Source: Chloroherpetonaceae bacterium (GTDB lineage Bacteria > Bacteroidota > Chlorobiia > Chlorobiales > Chloroherpetonaceae). Taken from it: a stretch of 64,000 nt of DNA. Position numbers and translations under genes: made by a program. Location: positions 29,164-93,163 of the forward strand of contig JANQGG010000021.1 of assembly GCA_028277445.1 (NCBI GenBank). Direction: 5' to 3'. The notes below the pieces were generated by a model. The model did not search any database and was not told the DNA's origin. It was given only the letters and a program-made list of their open reading frames with translations. Shown here one piece after another: positions 45,349-53,404 of this stretch. Numbering within the stretch: position 1 is the stretch's first letter; each line of letters starts with the position of its first letter.

Positions 45349-46644
45349 ATGAAGAAAACGACTTACATAATTATCGTTTTATTTCTAAACATTATGGGAA
45401 TTCAGATAGGTAGTGCCAGCTGCTTAAACAACTCCAATTCACCAATCATAGTTCTTCCATCAGCGAAAATTCAGCAAGGTTTAGATAGACTTTATATAGA
45501 TTTTTTAAAAAAATATTACCATCCAAAATTTATAGTGAAATTCCCGAGTGACTTGCAAAATGAAATGAGCAAGTTCTGTGGCTTAACATTCCTTCCTAAT
45601 AAGTATCTGGAAAGTATATCAACTGTCATTGATTATGATGATTCACCTTTATCAATGACTAAAGCTATTGAAAGATCTTTATCTGTTCAGGTCAGAACAA
45701 TCATTCTTACACAAATTGATTCGGAAGTTCCTGGAAGGATAGGATTCAAAGCCAAAGCTATTAATGTTCTAGATTATTCTATCATAACTGAGAAAAAAGA
45801 GACATTTACAACAAACGAAGTTGATAATGTTGAGGAAAAAATATTCCAATTAGCTAAAGATATGGTTTGTTCATGTCACAGAATTGGTTTTGGAGTAGGC
45901 TATCAAAATGGTTTAGAAATAAGTTTAGAAAATATTCCGGATAATATCAGAAGGGGGCGACCATACCCTGATGATTTAAGTCGGCCTGATATTCTTGATC
46001 CCTCTATAGAGGATAATTATTTTATATTTCAAAACACTACAGATATAGCCTTGCCTCATCGTTTTAGCCTTGATTTACATTTCCGCCTTTGGGATTATTT
46101 GAATATTGTTATAAAAACCTCAGCTATTAAGGAATCAGAAATAATTGAAGGTAAAAATTATTTCAGGAAAAGTTATGTCGTAAATGTTGCCGAAGGTGGA
46201 GATGCTTTAATTTATTATTTAATAAAATCCAAGAATAGATCTTTTTTTGATGCTAAGAGCTTTAGTGTACCAATATATTTTACCTATCCAGTTTTTGAAT
46301 TCAGAACGAAGAGAAAATTAATAATTAATTTATTAGCCGGAACAAATTTATTATTACCAGAAAAAATAGAGTTTGAAGCGGAAAAAGGTTGGCACAGATT
46401 TAATGCAAGAGAAGCAAAACAAATTGTTGACTTGGGTGAGTTGAAGGAAACAGAATATTTTGTGGGTATAGATATTGAAAGTGGTCTTGGGAAAAACTAT
46501 AGAATTAGCATTGAACTTATGTTGTCTTATAAAGAATATCAGGAAAATTTTAAGGAAGGAATATCACTGTATCAACCTGATAAACTATCACCCTCAATAA
46601 GATTGAGCTTTACCAAATTGTTTGATTCAACATTAATATTTTGA
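45349..46644 (+). CDS. Unknown exported protein, probable outer-membrane or periplasmic
   Basis: This 431-aa protein has an N-terminal signal peptide (M-K-K-T-T-Y-I-I-I-V-L-F-L-N-I). Residues 25-180 resemble in shape the CsgG/periplasmic lipoprotein fold (I-I-V-L-P-S-A, then a helical pair), and the remainder has alternating hydrophobic strands and ends in S-T-L-I-F, a C-terminal Phe pattern typical of outer-membrane barrels. I do not recognise a family. A good Shine-Dalgarno sequence (GGAG) precedes the start. AT-rich like its neighbours. Confidence 0.6.
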   Translation: MKKTTYIIIVLFLNIMGIQIGSASCLNNSNSPIIVLPSAKIQQGLDRLYIDFLKKYYHPKFIVKFPSDLQNEMSKFCGLTFLPNKYLESISTVIDYDDSPLSMTKAIERSLSVQVRTIILTQIDSEVPGRIGFKAKAINVLDYSIITEKKETFTTNEVDNVEEKIFQLAKDMVCSCHRIGFGVGYQNGLEISLENIPDNIRRGRPYPDDLSRPDILDPSIEDNYFIFQNTTDIALPHRFSLDLHFRLWDYLNIVIKTSAIKESEIIEGKNYFRKSYVVNVAEGGDALIYYLIKSKNRSFFDAKSFSVPIYFTYPVFEFRTKRKLIINLLAGTNLLLPEKIEFEAEKGWHRFNAREAKQIVDLGELKETEYFVGIDIESGLGKNYRISIELMLSYKEYQENFKEGISLYQPDKLSPSIRLSFTKLFDSTLIF

Positions 46645-46675
46645 ATTAAATAGGCAAAAAATGTTAAATATAACT

Positions 46676-48268
46676 ATGAGAAAGTTATACATTTCAAGAC
46701 TATTATTATTTTTTATAGCAATATCTATTTTTAGTAACGTTATAACTATAACTAGCTGTACTACTGATAAACCACCCACTGAAAATGACGATGACAATCC
46801 CAAATGTAATTTAAACAAAAGAATTATAGGATTATGTTATGGACCTCATCGAGACAATGAAGATCCAGATTATGGAATCCAACCAACAATTAAAGAAATT
46901 TCAGAAGATCTACTATTTATAAAGAAATTGACATCTACAATTCGCACCTATGGTGCAGCAGATAATTTGGAACAAATCCCCATTTTGTGCGAGCAGCATA
47001 GCATAGATTGTTATCCAGGGGCGTGGATTTCTAGGTTTGAATGTGAGAATGAGCGACAAATAGATAACTTGATAAATATTGCGAATCAGAATCTTAGCTG
47101 TGTAAAGGGTTTGATCGTTGGTAATGAAGTAATGCTAAGAAAGGATATTACTGAACAACAATTACTCGAATATATCTCAAAAGTTGATAGTGCAACTAAC
47201 CTTAGTATTACAACCGCTGAAACGTGGAAAGATTGGCTAGACCATCCACAATTAGCAGAAGCTGTAGATGTTTTATTTGTACACATCTATCCATATTGGG
47301 ATGAAATAAGCGTTGAAGAAGGGGCAAATTATATTCTGGAAAAATGGAATAAGCTAAAAGCAAAATATCCTAATAAGAAAATGGTTATTGGTGAAACCGG
47401 ATGGCCTTCACAAGGAGAAATTCGGGGTAATGCCGTTCCAGGGCCAGAGAATCAAAAAAGATTTTATTCGGATTTTATTGTTATGGCTGAAGCTAACGAC
47501 ATTGATTATTTTTATTTTGAAATATTTGATGAAAAATGGAAGGGAAAATTTGAAGGGGAAGCCGGTAGTAATTGGGGAATCTTTTCTTCGGATGGCGCCT
47601 TAAAGCCCCATTTTTCAGATTTATTTCCTGATTTTGCACAAAATGGAATAAACAGACCCCCAAGAGTGGTGTATTCAACCAAAGAGACATTGCCATTATA
47701 TGTTTATAAAGATGGATGTAGTCCCTTGAACGGTTTTTTTTCAAGTGGTTGGATGGGAGAACTTGCTACCCTAGTTAAACCTGATACCCTTGTTGAACCA
47801 GTTGAGATCATTGATGAATTATGTACCGATTATCCATATTCAGGGGAAACATGTATCCAAATTACATATACACCTTCTCCAGGTGAATGGGGTGGAATTT
47901 ACTGGCAGTTTCCAGTAAATAATTGGGGACAATATCCAGGATATGATCTTTACAATTCAGTTATGGGATGTGATACTATAAAATTCAGTTTTTGGGTAAG
48001 AGGAAAAAGTGGAGGGGAAAAAGCAGAATTCAAAACAGGTGGTCTTGGCAATTTTGAGTCTAACTATCAAGACTCTTATGGTCCATTTTCGAACGGTGTA
48101 ATTACATTGACAAAACAATGGGAAAAATATACTATTGATTTGACAGGATCAGACCTTAGTATGATTATAGGAGGATTTTCTTGGGTTACAAATCATGAGC
48201 AAAATCCCAATGGCTGCACAATTTACCTCGATGATATTATGTTTGAGTGTATAACTTCAGGGAATTAA
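46676..48268 (+). CDS. Lipoprotein beta-1,3-glucanase-like enzyme (glycoside hydrolase family 17)
   Basis: The preferred start at 46676 (M-R-K-L-Y-I-S) gives about 530 aa; an upstream ATG at 46661 adds five residues. A lipobox (T-I-T-S-C, Cys33 in the longer form) predicts membrane anchoring. The catalytic core has G-L-C-Y-G-P-H at the start, the acid/base motif V-G-N-E-V (Glu156 of the longer form) and the nucleophile motif G-E-T-G-W-P-S (Glu245), the GH17 pattern. Residues 360-535 form a second, beta-rich domain that may bind glycan. GH17 enzymes cleave beta-1,3-glucans such as laminarin. It fits an extracellular glycan-degrading role. Confidence 0.8.
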   Translation: MRKLYISRLLLFFIAISIFSNVITITSCTTDKPPTENDDDNPKCNLNKRIIGLCYGPHRDNEDPDYGIQPTIKEISEDLLFIKKLTSTIRTYGAADNLEQIPILCEQHSIDCYPGAWISRFECENERQIDNLINIANQNLSCVKGLIVGNEVMLRKDITEQQLLEYISKVDSATNLSITTAETWKDWLDHPQLAEAVDVLFVHIYPYWDEISVEEGANYILEKWNKLKAKYPNKKMVIGETGWPSQGEIRGNAVPGPENQKRFYSDFIVMAEANDIDYFYFEIFDEKWKGKFEGEAGSNWGIFSSDGALKPHFSDLFPDFAQNGINRPPRVVYSTKETLPLYVYKDGCSPLNGFFSSGWMGELATLVKPDTLVEPVEIIDELCTDYPYSGETCIQITYTPSPGEWGGIYWQFPVNNWGQYPGYDLYNSVMGCDTIKFSFWVRGKSGGEKAEFKTGGLGNFESNYQDSYGPFSNGVITLTKQWEKYTIDLTGSDLSMIIGGFSWVTNHEQNPNGCTIYLDDIMFECITSGN

Positions 48269-48557
48269 CTACAAAGGGTACGAGGTGTTTTTTTGGTGAT
48301 ATAGTCTGGTTTTGCATAAGTAGATGGATAAATTTATGATAAGGGCCATACTTTTTTGAAATGTTTTTTCCTGGAAAGTATTGCCAAAAAGATAATAGCC
48401 CTTCTACAAAAGAACAAAGGTCTCCGGAAACAACATTTGAGCAATATCCAGGCCGTTACAAACAATTTCAAACAAGAGCATTCTTAAACATATCACCTGG
48501 TAATGATTTGCCTGAGTGTTTTATAGATCGTTTTGTTAGAAATGAGATGACTTAAAG

Positions 48558-48592
48558 AAGCGCTTATCCTTTTGGGGTTAGCGCTTTTATTT
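48558..48592 (+). terminator. Terminator-like hairpin after the glucanase gene
   Basis: AAGCGCT (48558-48564) pairs with AGCGCTT (48580-48586), followed by a T-rich run. It is a diverged copy of the terminator after the GyrI-like gene, about 290 bases behind the glucanase stop. Confidence 0.6.
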
Positions 48593-48646
48593 GTTTTTCA
48601 GATTTTTTTAGTTAAAATCCATTATTCAGTTTATACAGGGTTTAAA

Positions 48647-48732
48647 CCCCAACTCAATAAAATGTGAACTGCCCCAATTAATCCAAGTTATAATCAAGAG
48701 TTTAAAAACTTAGGGCAGCCCTATAGTTGGGC
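48647..48732 (+). other. attC-like inverted repeat
   Basis: The left end is CCCCAAC (48647-48653) and the right end GTTGGGC (48726-48732), which fits the attC consensus GTTRRRY. CTGCCC and GGGCAG form a second inner arm pair. The 86-bp size and arm layout match integron attC sites. It lies just before the T9SS-tailed gene. Confidence 0.55.
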
Positions 48733-48795
48733 CATGAATTAAGGTGACTTAAGAGGATATCAATATTATTTTAATATTAAAAATGGAGAAAAACT

Positions 48796-50286
48796 ATGAT
48801 TTTTAAACAATCAATTTTGATCTTACTTCTCTGTTTATTTTTTATTAAGGTAGATGTTTCAGCTCAAACTAATAAACAAGGTGATGTATCAGGGACTTGG
48901 GATATAGGAGGAAGTCCATATATTTTAATTGATGATTGTACTGTTCAAACTGGGACTGAATTAACTATTGAACCAGGGGTCGAAATTATTATTGGTGATT
49001 CCATTTCACTCAATATCTATGGAAAAATACTTGCCAATGGAACTTCATCCCAACATATAGTTTTTAAAGGGGTAAACGAAAGTTTGAAATTCAACCGAGT
49101 TTATGTACTAAATGGTTCACAAACACCCCCAGTAAGTGAATTCAGATATTGTGAGTTCATGAATGCAGAAACTGGGCTATATCTTCATGCATTTGGTAGG
49201 ATTGCCAATGATTATACAACTTTAGAGACAATTGTTTCTAATTGCATTTTTGACATTTCTGTGTCAACTGCTATTCATGTAAGGGCACAAGCTAAAGACT
49301 ATTCGCAGTATATGTCACCAAGGAGAGGCCATGCAAAAGTCAACCCTATCATTGATGGTTGTAGATTTAATGGAAATGATGTAGGGATAGAAATGCATAT
49401 ACAAGGAGCAGGTAGATCTTGGTATTCTAACGCAAATACAGAAGCTATTATTCAGAATAATGCATTTTTTAATTTGCCAGGTACAGCAATAAACATGTTA
49501 CCTGGAACCGGACCATCACATGGTGGAACTCCATCTTTTGTTAATAATACTATTATAAACTGTCACCAAGGAATTAAGATTCAAGATGGTGATTTCGATG
49601 CAATTGTAATAAATAACATATTTTATGGTACTTCTACAGCGATTGAGAGAACAGGAAGTTACAGTAGCACAGCATTTTACAATTGCTTTTATAACAATGG
49701 AATTAATTTTGTTGGATATCCATCAACTTATGGTAATGTTGTAATGTCAAATAGAAATGGATATCCATGCGACATGGGATTTAATATTTTTCAAGATCCG
49801 TTATTTGAGAATTTAAATCATTATAGTCTCTCATCGGGATCTCCTTGTTTAAGCGCAGGTAAAGACTCAATCGAAAACAATGGAAAATGGTATTACTCAC
49901 CTTCGTCAGATATTGATGGGAATTCAAGATCCAATCCAATAGGATCACACCCTGATATTGGAGCATATGAGAGTGATAAGCTTCTGAAACAAAGTATAAA
50001 AAAAAACGACACAAAAATTCCCTCTCATTTTTCGCTTAGTGGCAACTACCCAAATCCATTTAATCCATCAACAACAATTTCATTTCAGTTGCCAGAGTTA
50101 TCATTTGTAAATATATCAATTTATGATATTAATGGTCGGATGCTGGAAACTATTATAAATGAAAAGGTGGAGCCAGGATATCATACAATAAATTGGAATG
50201 GCGTTCATTATAGTTCGGGTGTATATTTTTACAAAATCACTGCTGCACAGTTCTCAGCAACAGGGAAGTGTCTATTAATAAAATAG
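48796..50286 (+). CDS. Secreted right-handed beta-helix protein with T9SS-type sorting tail
   Basis: This 496-aa protein has a signal peptide (M-I-F-K-Q-S-I-L-I-L-L-L-C-L-F-F, ending near S-A-Q), a long run of parallel beta-helix turns rich in Asn and Gly (about 90-380), and a C-terminal sorting domain of about 90 residues that starts F-S-L-S-G-N-Y-P-N-P-F-N-P-S and ends V-Y-F-Y-K-I-T-A. This tail is the family mark of type IX secretion cargo. The helix fold resembles that of polysaccharide lyases, but no catalytic residues can be named. A Shine-Dalgarno GGAG precedes the start. AT-rich. Confidence 0.8.
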   Translation: MIFKQSILILLLCLFFIKVDVSAQTNKQGDVSGTWDIGGSPYILIDDCTVQTGTELTIEPGVEIIIGDSISLNIYGKILANGTSSQHIVFKGVNESLKFNRVYVLNGSQTPPVSEFRYCEFMNAETGLYLHAFGRIANDYTTLETIVSNCIFDISVSTAIHVRAQAKDYSQYMSPRRGHAKVNPIIDGCRFNGNDVGIEMHIQGAGRSWYSNANTEAIIQNNAFFNLPGTAINMLPGTGPSHGGTPSFVNNTIINCHQGIKIQDGDFDAIVINNIFYGTSTAIERTGSYSSTAFYNCFYNNGINFVGYPSTYGNVVMSNRNGYPCDMGFNIFQDPLFENLNHYSLSSGSPCLSAGKDSIENNGKWYYSPSSDIDGNSRSNPIGSHPDIGAYESDKLLKQSIKKNDTKIPSHFSLSGNYPNPFNPSTTISFQLPELSFVNISIYDINGRMLETIINEKVEPGYHTINWNGVHYSSGVYFYKITAAQFSATGKCLLIK

Positions 50287-50594
50287 TAACAAATGTTTCT
50301 TGCTTTCATTGCCTCAAAGCATTCTGGCTTTATGATTATGTTTTCTTTAGTTTGTTCATCAAAATTTTTTGCGGCTATACATATTTATCATTATTGACGA
50401 AGGAAGTTAGAAAGTTTTTACGTAGTTATTTTGGTAAATGGAGGTTTTATAAATCAACCATTCAACTTTATAAACCAGAAAGCATAACTGGTTAATGGCT
50501 AAATGATTACAGGCCGTTTGAATCTGCTATGGTTGATGAAGCAAAATGCTCTTTACTTTTGTTATATTATTGCAGATAATTTCAATGCTTCATT
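50287..50594. other. Gene-free stretch after the beta-helix gene
   Basis: A 308-base stretch with no supported gene; one ORF (50268-50495) overlaps the preceding gene and has no signals. A TTGTTATATTATTG phrase near 50558-50571 may be part of the nucleotidyltransferase promoter. Confidence 0.4.
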
Positions 50595-50876
50595 ATGAAC
50601 AACCTCGAAAACATAAAAGTAAAGATCAAACCTATCCTGAAAAAACACGAAATCAAAAAGGCCGGGATTTTCGGATCTTTTGCACGAGGTGAATATGTAG
50701 TACATGATCTTGACTTGCTTGTTAAAATCAATAAAAAAATCAGCTTACTGGAATTCATTAAGATTCAGCAGGAACTGGAAGACGAATTGGGAATGAAGGT
50801 TGATCTGGTTGAATATAAAGCTCTCAAGCCGGCCTTTAAGGATGAAATCCTTAGGAATGAAGAACCTGTACTATGA
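50595..50876 (+). CDS. MNT-type minimal nucleotidyltransferase (MntA antitoxin-like), orphan
   Basis: This 93-aa protein has the minimal nucleotidyltransferase core G-S-F-A-R-G-E (27-33) and the D-L-D-L-L-V metal-binding motif (Asp38 and Asp40), at normal length. In type VII toxin-antitoxin systems MntA adenylylates the HEPN toxin HepT encoded next to it. Here no HepT gene follows: the direct repeat copy begins three bases before the gene's stop codon. Either the partner was lost in the duplication event or it is a lone MNT gene. Confidence 0.82.
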   Translation: MNNLENIKVKIKPILKKHEIKKAGIFGSFARGEYVVHDLDLLVKINKKISLLEFIKIQQELEDELGMKVDLVEYKALKPAFKDEILRNEEPVL

Positions 50877-51116
50877 GTTTTATTTGAATAATCCTGAAGA
50901 ACTCCCCGAAAAGCATCATCTGGTTAAGATTTGCCTAAGCGTGAAGTAGATGTTTATTTAGTTTTTAAGTAAGAAAGTAGAATAATAGAAGCGTTTAGTC
51001 TGAAAAGGGTAAGCGCTTTTTTTGTGATGTAACCTTAATTTTATTAAACTTCAGATGTTAAGTTTTTACGGAGTTTAAGCCCGAACTCAGAAAAAGCATG
51101 AGCGTAACCTCCAAAT
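50872..51116 (+). repeat. Direct repeat copy 2: pseudo 3' end of the GyrI gene plus terminator
   Basis: It copies the last 25 codons of the GyrI-like gene, its terminator (arms at 50989-50997 and 51010-51018) and downstream spacer from 44275-44504. Small changes are present, for example CTCCCC in place of CACCCC and CTGGTT in place of ATAGTT. It continues to the start of the integrase fragment. Confidence 0.85.
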
Positions 51117-51277
51117 TGTCCATATGCCAAAATACAGTTTGTCACATATTCAGGCACTCTTTTGCCACACATCTCTTGGTGTGCAGATATGATATTCGAA
51201 CCGTTCAGGAGCTTCTTGGGCATAAAGATGTTCGCACCACCATGATCTTACGCATGTCAAAGTCTATTATTTTATAA
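51098..51277 (+). pseudogene. Remnant of an integron-type tyrosine recombinase (intI-like), C-terminal 59 codons
   Basis: The 59-codon frame begins at ATG 51098 and ends TAA 51275-51277; recombinase homology runs from about residue 14. It contains the catalytic H-I-F-R motif, [23 protein letters not shown] and T-T-M-I, as in IntI/Xer proteins. The catalytic Tyr-Thr-His-Val that should follow is absent: inserting one base after 51247 restores ACG-CAT-GTC (T-H-V) with the codon for Tyr before it. The first 250 or so residues are missing. Same strand as the array. Confidence 0.85.
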
Positions 51278-51319
51278 CACTTTACCCCGTTTTTCAGCGA
51301 CGACTAATTAATGTTAGAT
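51272..51319 (+). other. Possible attI or first cassette junction
   Basis: TTATAAC (51272-51278) and GTTAGAT (51313-51319) are core-site-like boxes 48 bases end to end, directly after the integrase fragment and before the first cassette gene. An attI or shortened attC are both possible. Confidence 0.4.
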
Positions 51320-51340
51320 TGCCTCAACCATGGAGATAAA

Positions 51341-51988
51341 ATGAGTGATTCTTACGACGATCGACTGAAACGTTTTCGCGATAAGCTCCGATCTGCGTTT
51401 GACGAATTCAACGCGATACTCCTTGATTCGCCAACGGAAGAAGAGCTTCAACGGGTATTGACGAAACACCCGCAGTTGCTTACTTCAGTTCTTCACGGAG
51501 CCGATGGCATTATCCCGAAGCTTCGACTCGGAGCAGAGTATGTTACCGATTTTGTTGCGTGGTCAGAACGACAGACTGGCGTTTACTGGCAGTTCATAGA
51601 AATCGAGCCGTCGCACTTCAAGCTTTTCAACAAAGCCGGCGACCCGACAAAGGAACTAACACACGCGGTAGGTCAAGTCCAAAGTTGGCGTCGATGGGCA
51701 AGTGACAACCGTTCCTACTGCCAGTCAATTCTCAAGAATGTGTTCAAGGACATCCATCCAGAGTTTCCAGATTGGTATCTTGACCGTGAATTCAGAATCG
51801 ATGATCTCAAATGCACGGTGATCATTGGGAGGAAAGACACGTTGTCTACTGACAACCTAGATCGGCTTCATCAGATGAATGTAGACACAAATGGTCGTAT
51901 AGAAGTGATGACCTATGACCGCATCGTTGACACGACCCGTCGAAGCCTCCAATGGTTTTCGGAAGATTTGTCGAAGCGTAACCTATGA
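51341..51988 (+). CDS. Shedu-like DUF4263 protein (probable anti-phage nuclease)
   Basis: The start at 51341 is supported by GGAG a few bases upstream; an upstream in-frame ATG lies inside the recombination box. The 215-aa protein has the DUF4263/PD-(D/E)xK pattern: Asp70 in V-T-D-F-V, the E87-I-E89 strand, then F-N-K-A-G-D-P-T-K-E-L-T-H-A-V-G-Q-V-Q-S-W-R-R-W. Shedu SduA proteins of this family are nucleases in phage defence. The usual Lys of the E-x-K motif is Glu here. It is the first gene of the array and ends before an attC site. Confidence 0.72.
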   Translation: MSDSYDDRLKRFRDKLRSAFDEFNAILLDSPTEEELQRVLTKHPQLLTSVLHGADGIIPKLRLGAEYVTDFVAWSERQTGVYWQFIEIEPSHFKLFNKAGDPTKELTHAVGQVQSWRRWASDNRSYCQSILKNVFKDIHPEFPDWYLDREFRIDDLKCTVIIGRKDTLSTDNLDRLHQMNVDTNGRIEVMTYDRIVDTTRRSLQWFSEDLSKRNL

Positions 51989-51993
51989 TGGCA

Positions 51994-52061
51994 ATCTAAC
52001 ACCGGGCTGGACAAGGATGCACGGAAAAACGCCCGCGCCCCTGTCAGCCCGAGCGTTATAA
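51994..52061 (+). other. attC-like site 1
   Basis: R'' ATCTAAC (51994-52000), R' GTTATAA (52055-52061); 68 bp. Inner arms CCGGGCTG and CAGCCCGAG pair. It separates the Shedu-like and metallopeptidase cassettes. Confidence 0.85.
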
Positions 52062-52085
52062 AAGAGAAGAACGGATATTTGAAGT

Positions 52086-52913
52086 ATGATAAGAAGCGGT
52101 TTACCCAAGAAAGCATTTTCCATAATAGCGACAGTTGTTCTTGCCATGACAGTGCTATTAGTATCAGACTGCTCGTTTGTTCGCCATTCGGTAGCAGCTT
52201 TGAGATCAACTGACCATTTTGTCTCGAATTTTAATGATAACAGAGTCCATTTTGAGCCAGGTGCCGAGAGCTTTGCTAATAAAATTGCTACATTTCTCCC
52301 AACCGCGATACAGCAAGTTGAGAAGAAACAGTATCGCCATTTTGTCAAACCTGTTCGAATATATGTCTGCGCATCAAGGGAAAGCTTCAAAAGATTTTAC
52401 GGCGCCGATGTGCGTGCGGGTGTGCTGACAAAACTATTTCTTTCTCCTCGTATATTTGAATATGGCGATGAGATCGCGAGAAAATACCTGATACATGAGT
52501 TATCACATTTGCATCTGCAGCAACAACTCGGCATTTTCAAAATGAGCAGGTTACCTATGTGGTTCAAGGAAGGGTTGGCAACTAGTGTTTCAAATGCCGG
52601 AGGTGCTCATTTGGTATCGCAGGAACAGGCGACTGAGTTTCTGAGAGCAGGGAAGCATTTTGTCCCAAATAAAGAAGATGGGTTTGTTTTTAAAAAAACA
52701 CCCAGCGATTTTGGTCTGAAACCTCATATGTTTTACCGACAAAGCATGATGTTTATAAATTTTTTGGAGGCTACAAACGAATCTGGATATCGCAAACTCC
52801 TTTTGGAGGTTGAAAATGGTAAACGGCTTACCACCGTTCTTGAAGCGGCATATCATAAAAAACTAGAAGAGTTATGGGATGATTTCCTGCATGAAATTAA
52901 TAAAACGGACTAA
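52086..52913 (+). CDS. Exported metallopeptidase-like protein (gluzincin, peptidase MA-like)
   Basis: This 275-aa protein starts with a signal sequence and a possible lipobox (L-L-V-S-D-C). The zinc motif HELSH is at 137-141 and a conserved E-G-L-A with Glu162 follows W-F-K, the third-ligand pattern of the peptidase MA-like/gluzincin group. Substrate is unknown. The TAA stop overlaps the R'' box of the next attC (TAAC), as is common in this array. Base composition differs from the cassettes on both sides. Confidence 0.72.
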   Translation: MIRSGLPKKAFSIIATVVLAMTVLLVSDCSFVRHSVAALRSTDHFVSNFNDNRVHFEPGAESFANKIATFLPTAIQQVEKKQYRHFVKPVRIYVCASRESFKRFYGADVRAGVLTKLFLSPRIFEYGDEIARKYLIHELSHLHLQQQLGIFKMSRLPMWFKEGLATSVSNAGGAHLVSQEQATEFLRAGKHFVPNKEDGFVFKKTPSDFGLKPHMFYRQSMMFINFLEATNESGYRKLLLEVENGKRLTTVLEAAYHKKLEELWDDFLHEINKTD

Positions 52914-52970
52914 CAATCGCATCAACTCAGATTAGCAATTCCAATGCGCTCCATTGCCATCCGGTTATAC
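52908..52970 (+). other. attC-like site 2
   Basis: R'' GACTAAC (52908-52914), R' GTTATAC (52964-52970); about 63 bp. Inner arms are weak. It ends the metallopeptidase cassette. Confidence 0.65.
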
Positions 52971-52997
52971 CATACGTTTATATTCAAAATTACCATA

Positions 52998-53390
52998 ATG
53001 AAAGAAAACAGCTTTGATATTGAATTTGATAACTCAATCGATACTGTATTTGTAAGGATGTTCGGAAGTCTTACAATTAGAGTAGTTCAAATTTGCTTCC
53101 ATGAGTATGAGAAGATTATTGAACAGAATTTCAAAAACAAAAAATTCAAAATACTACTCAACATGGATGAAGAAGCACATAATTCTATAGAAATCTTGAA
53201 ATTAGTAAGATCTCTTATGGAAAATCAGAAATACAAAGAAAACATTATTGCTTATGCTGGAGTTTGTGAAAACAGACCTGTAAAAGCAGGAAAGGATTAT
53301 GTTAACCATGATCCCAGGGAAGGATTCTTTGATAATGAGAAAAGTGCAATAGAATTTCTAAGTGGAAAATCAAAAAATATAACAAGTTAA
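52998..53390 (+). CDS. Small cytosolic protein, SpoIIAA/STAS-like shape
   Basis: The preferred ATG at 52998 gives 130 aa; an upstream extension lies over the attC. The chain has a strand pair then I-K-I-L-L-N-M-D-E-E-A and a helix-rich middle, a pattern similar to SpoIIAA-like/STAS proteins often seen in Bacteroidota. No catalytic residue can be named. AT-rich compared with the next gene. A 14-base gap, with a collapsed attC remnant, separates it from the acetyltransferase gene. Confidence 0.5.
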   Translation: MKENSFDIEFDNSIDTVFVRMFGSLTIRVVQICFHEYEKIIEQNFKNKKFKILLNMDEEAHNSIEILKLVRSLMENQKYKENIIAYAGVCENRPVKAGKDYVNHDPREGFFDNEKSAIEFLSGKSKNITS

Positions 53391-53392
53391 TT
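53377..53392 (+). other. Collapsed attC remnant between two fused cassettes
   Basis: ATATAAC (53377-53383) is followed after two bases by GTTAATT (53386-53392). The two core boxes remain but the whole stem-loop between them is gone, so the two genes now travel as one cassette. Confidence 0.5.
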
Positions 53393-53404
53393 CTGAGAAA
53401 AAAT

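Larger units (their letters stand above)
48269..48795. other. Gene-free stretch between glucanase and beta-helix genes
   Basis: This 527-base region contains a 64-codon ORF (48361-48555) without convincing start signals, a terminator-like hairpin and an attC-like inverted repeat at 48647-48732. No further gene is visible. Confidence 0.5.

Noticed and set aside
48361..48555. 64-codon ORF after the glucanase gene
   Set aside because: No Shine-Dalgarno site, no known motif and odd amino-acid make-up; it may be chance, although a terminator-like hairpin follows.
50268..50495. 75-codon ORF after the beta-helix gene
   Set aside because: It starts inside the previous gene, lacks start signals and has a biased composition typical of chance frames.
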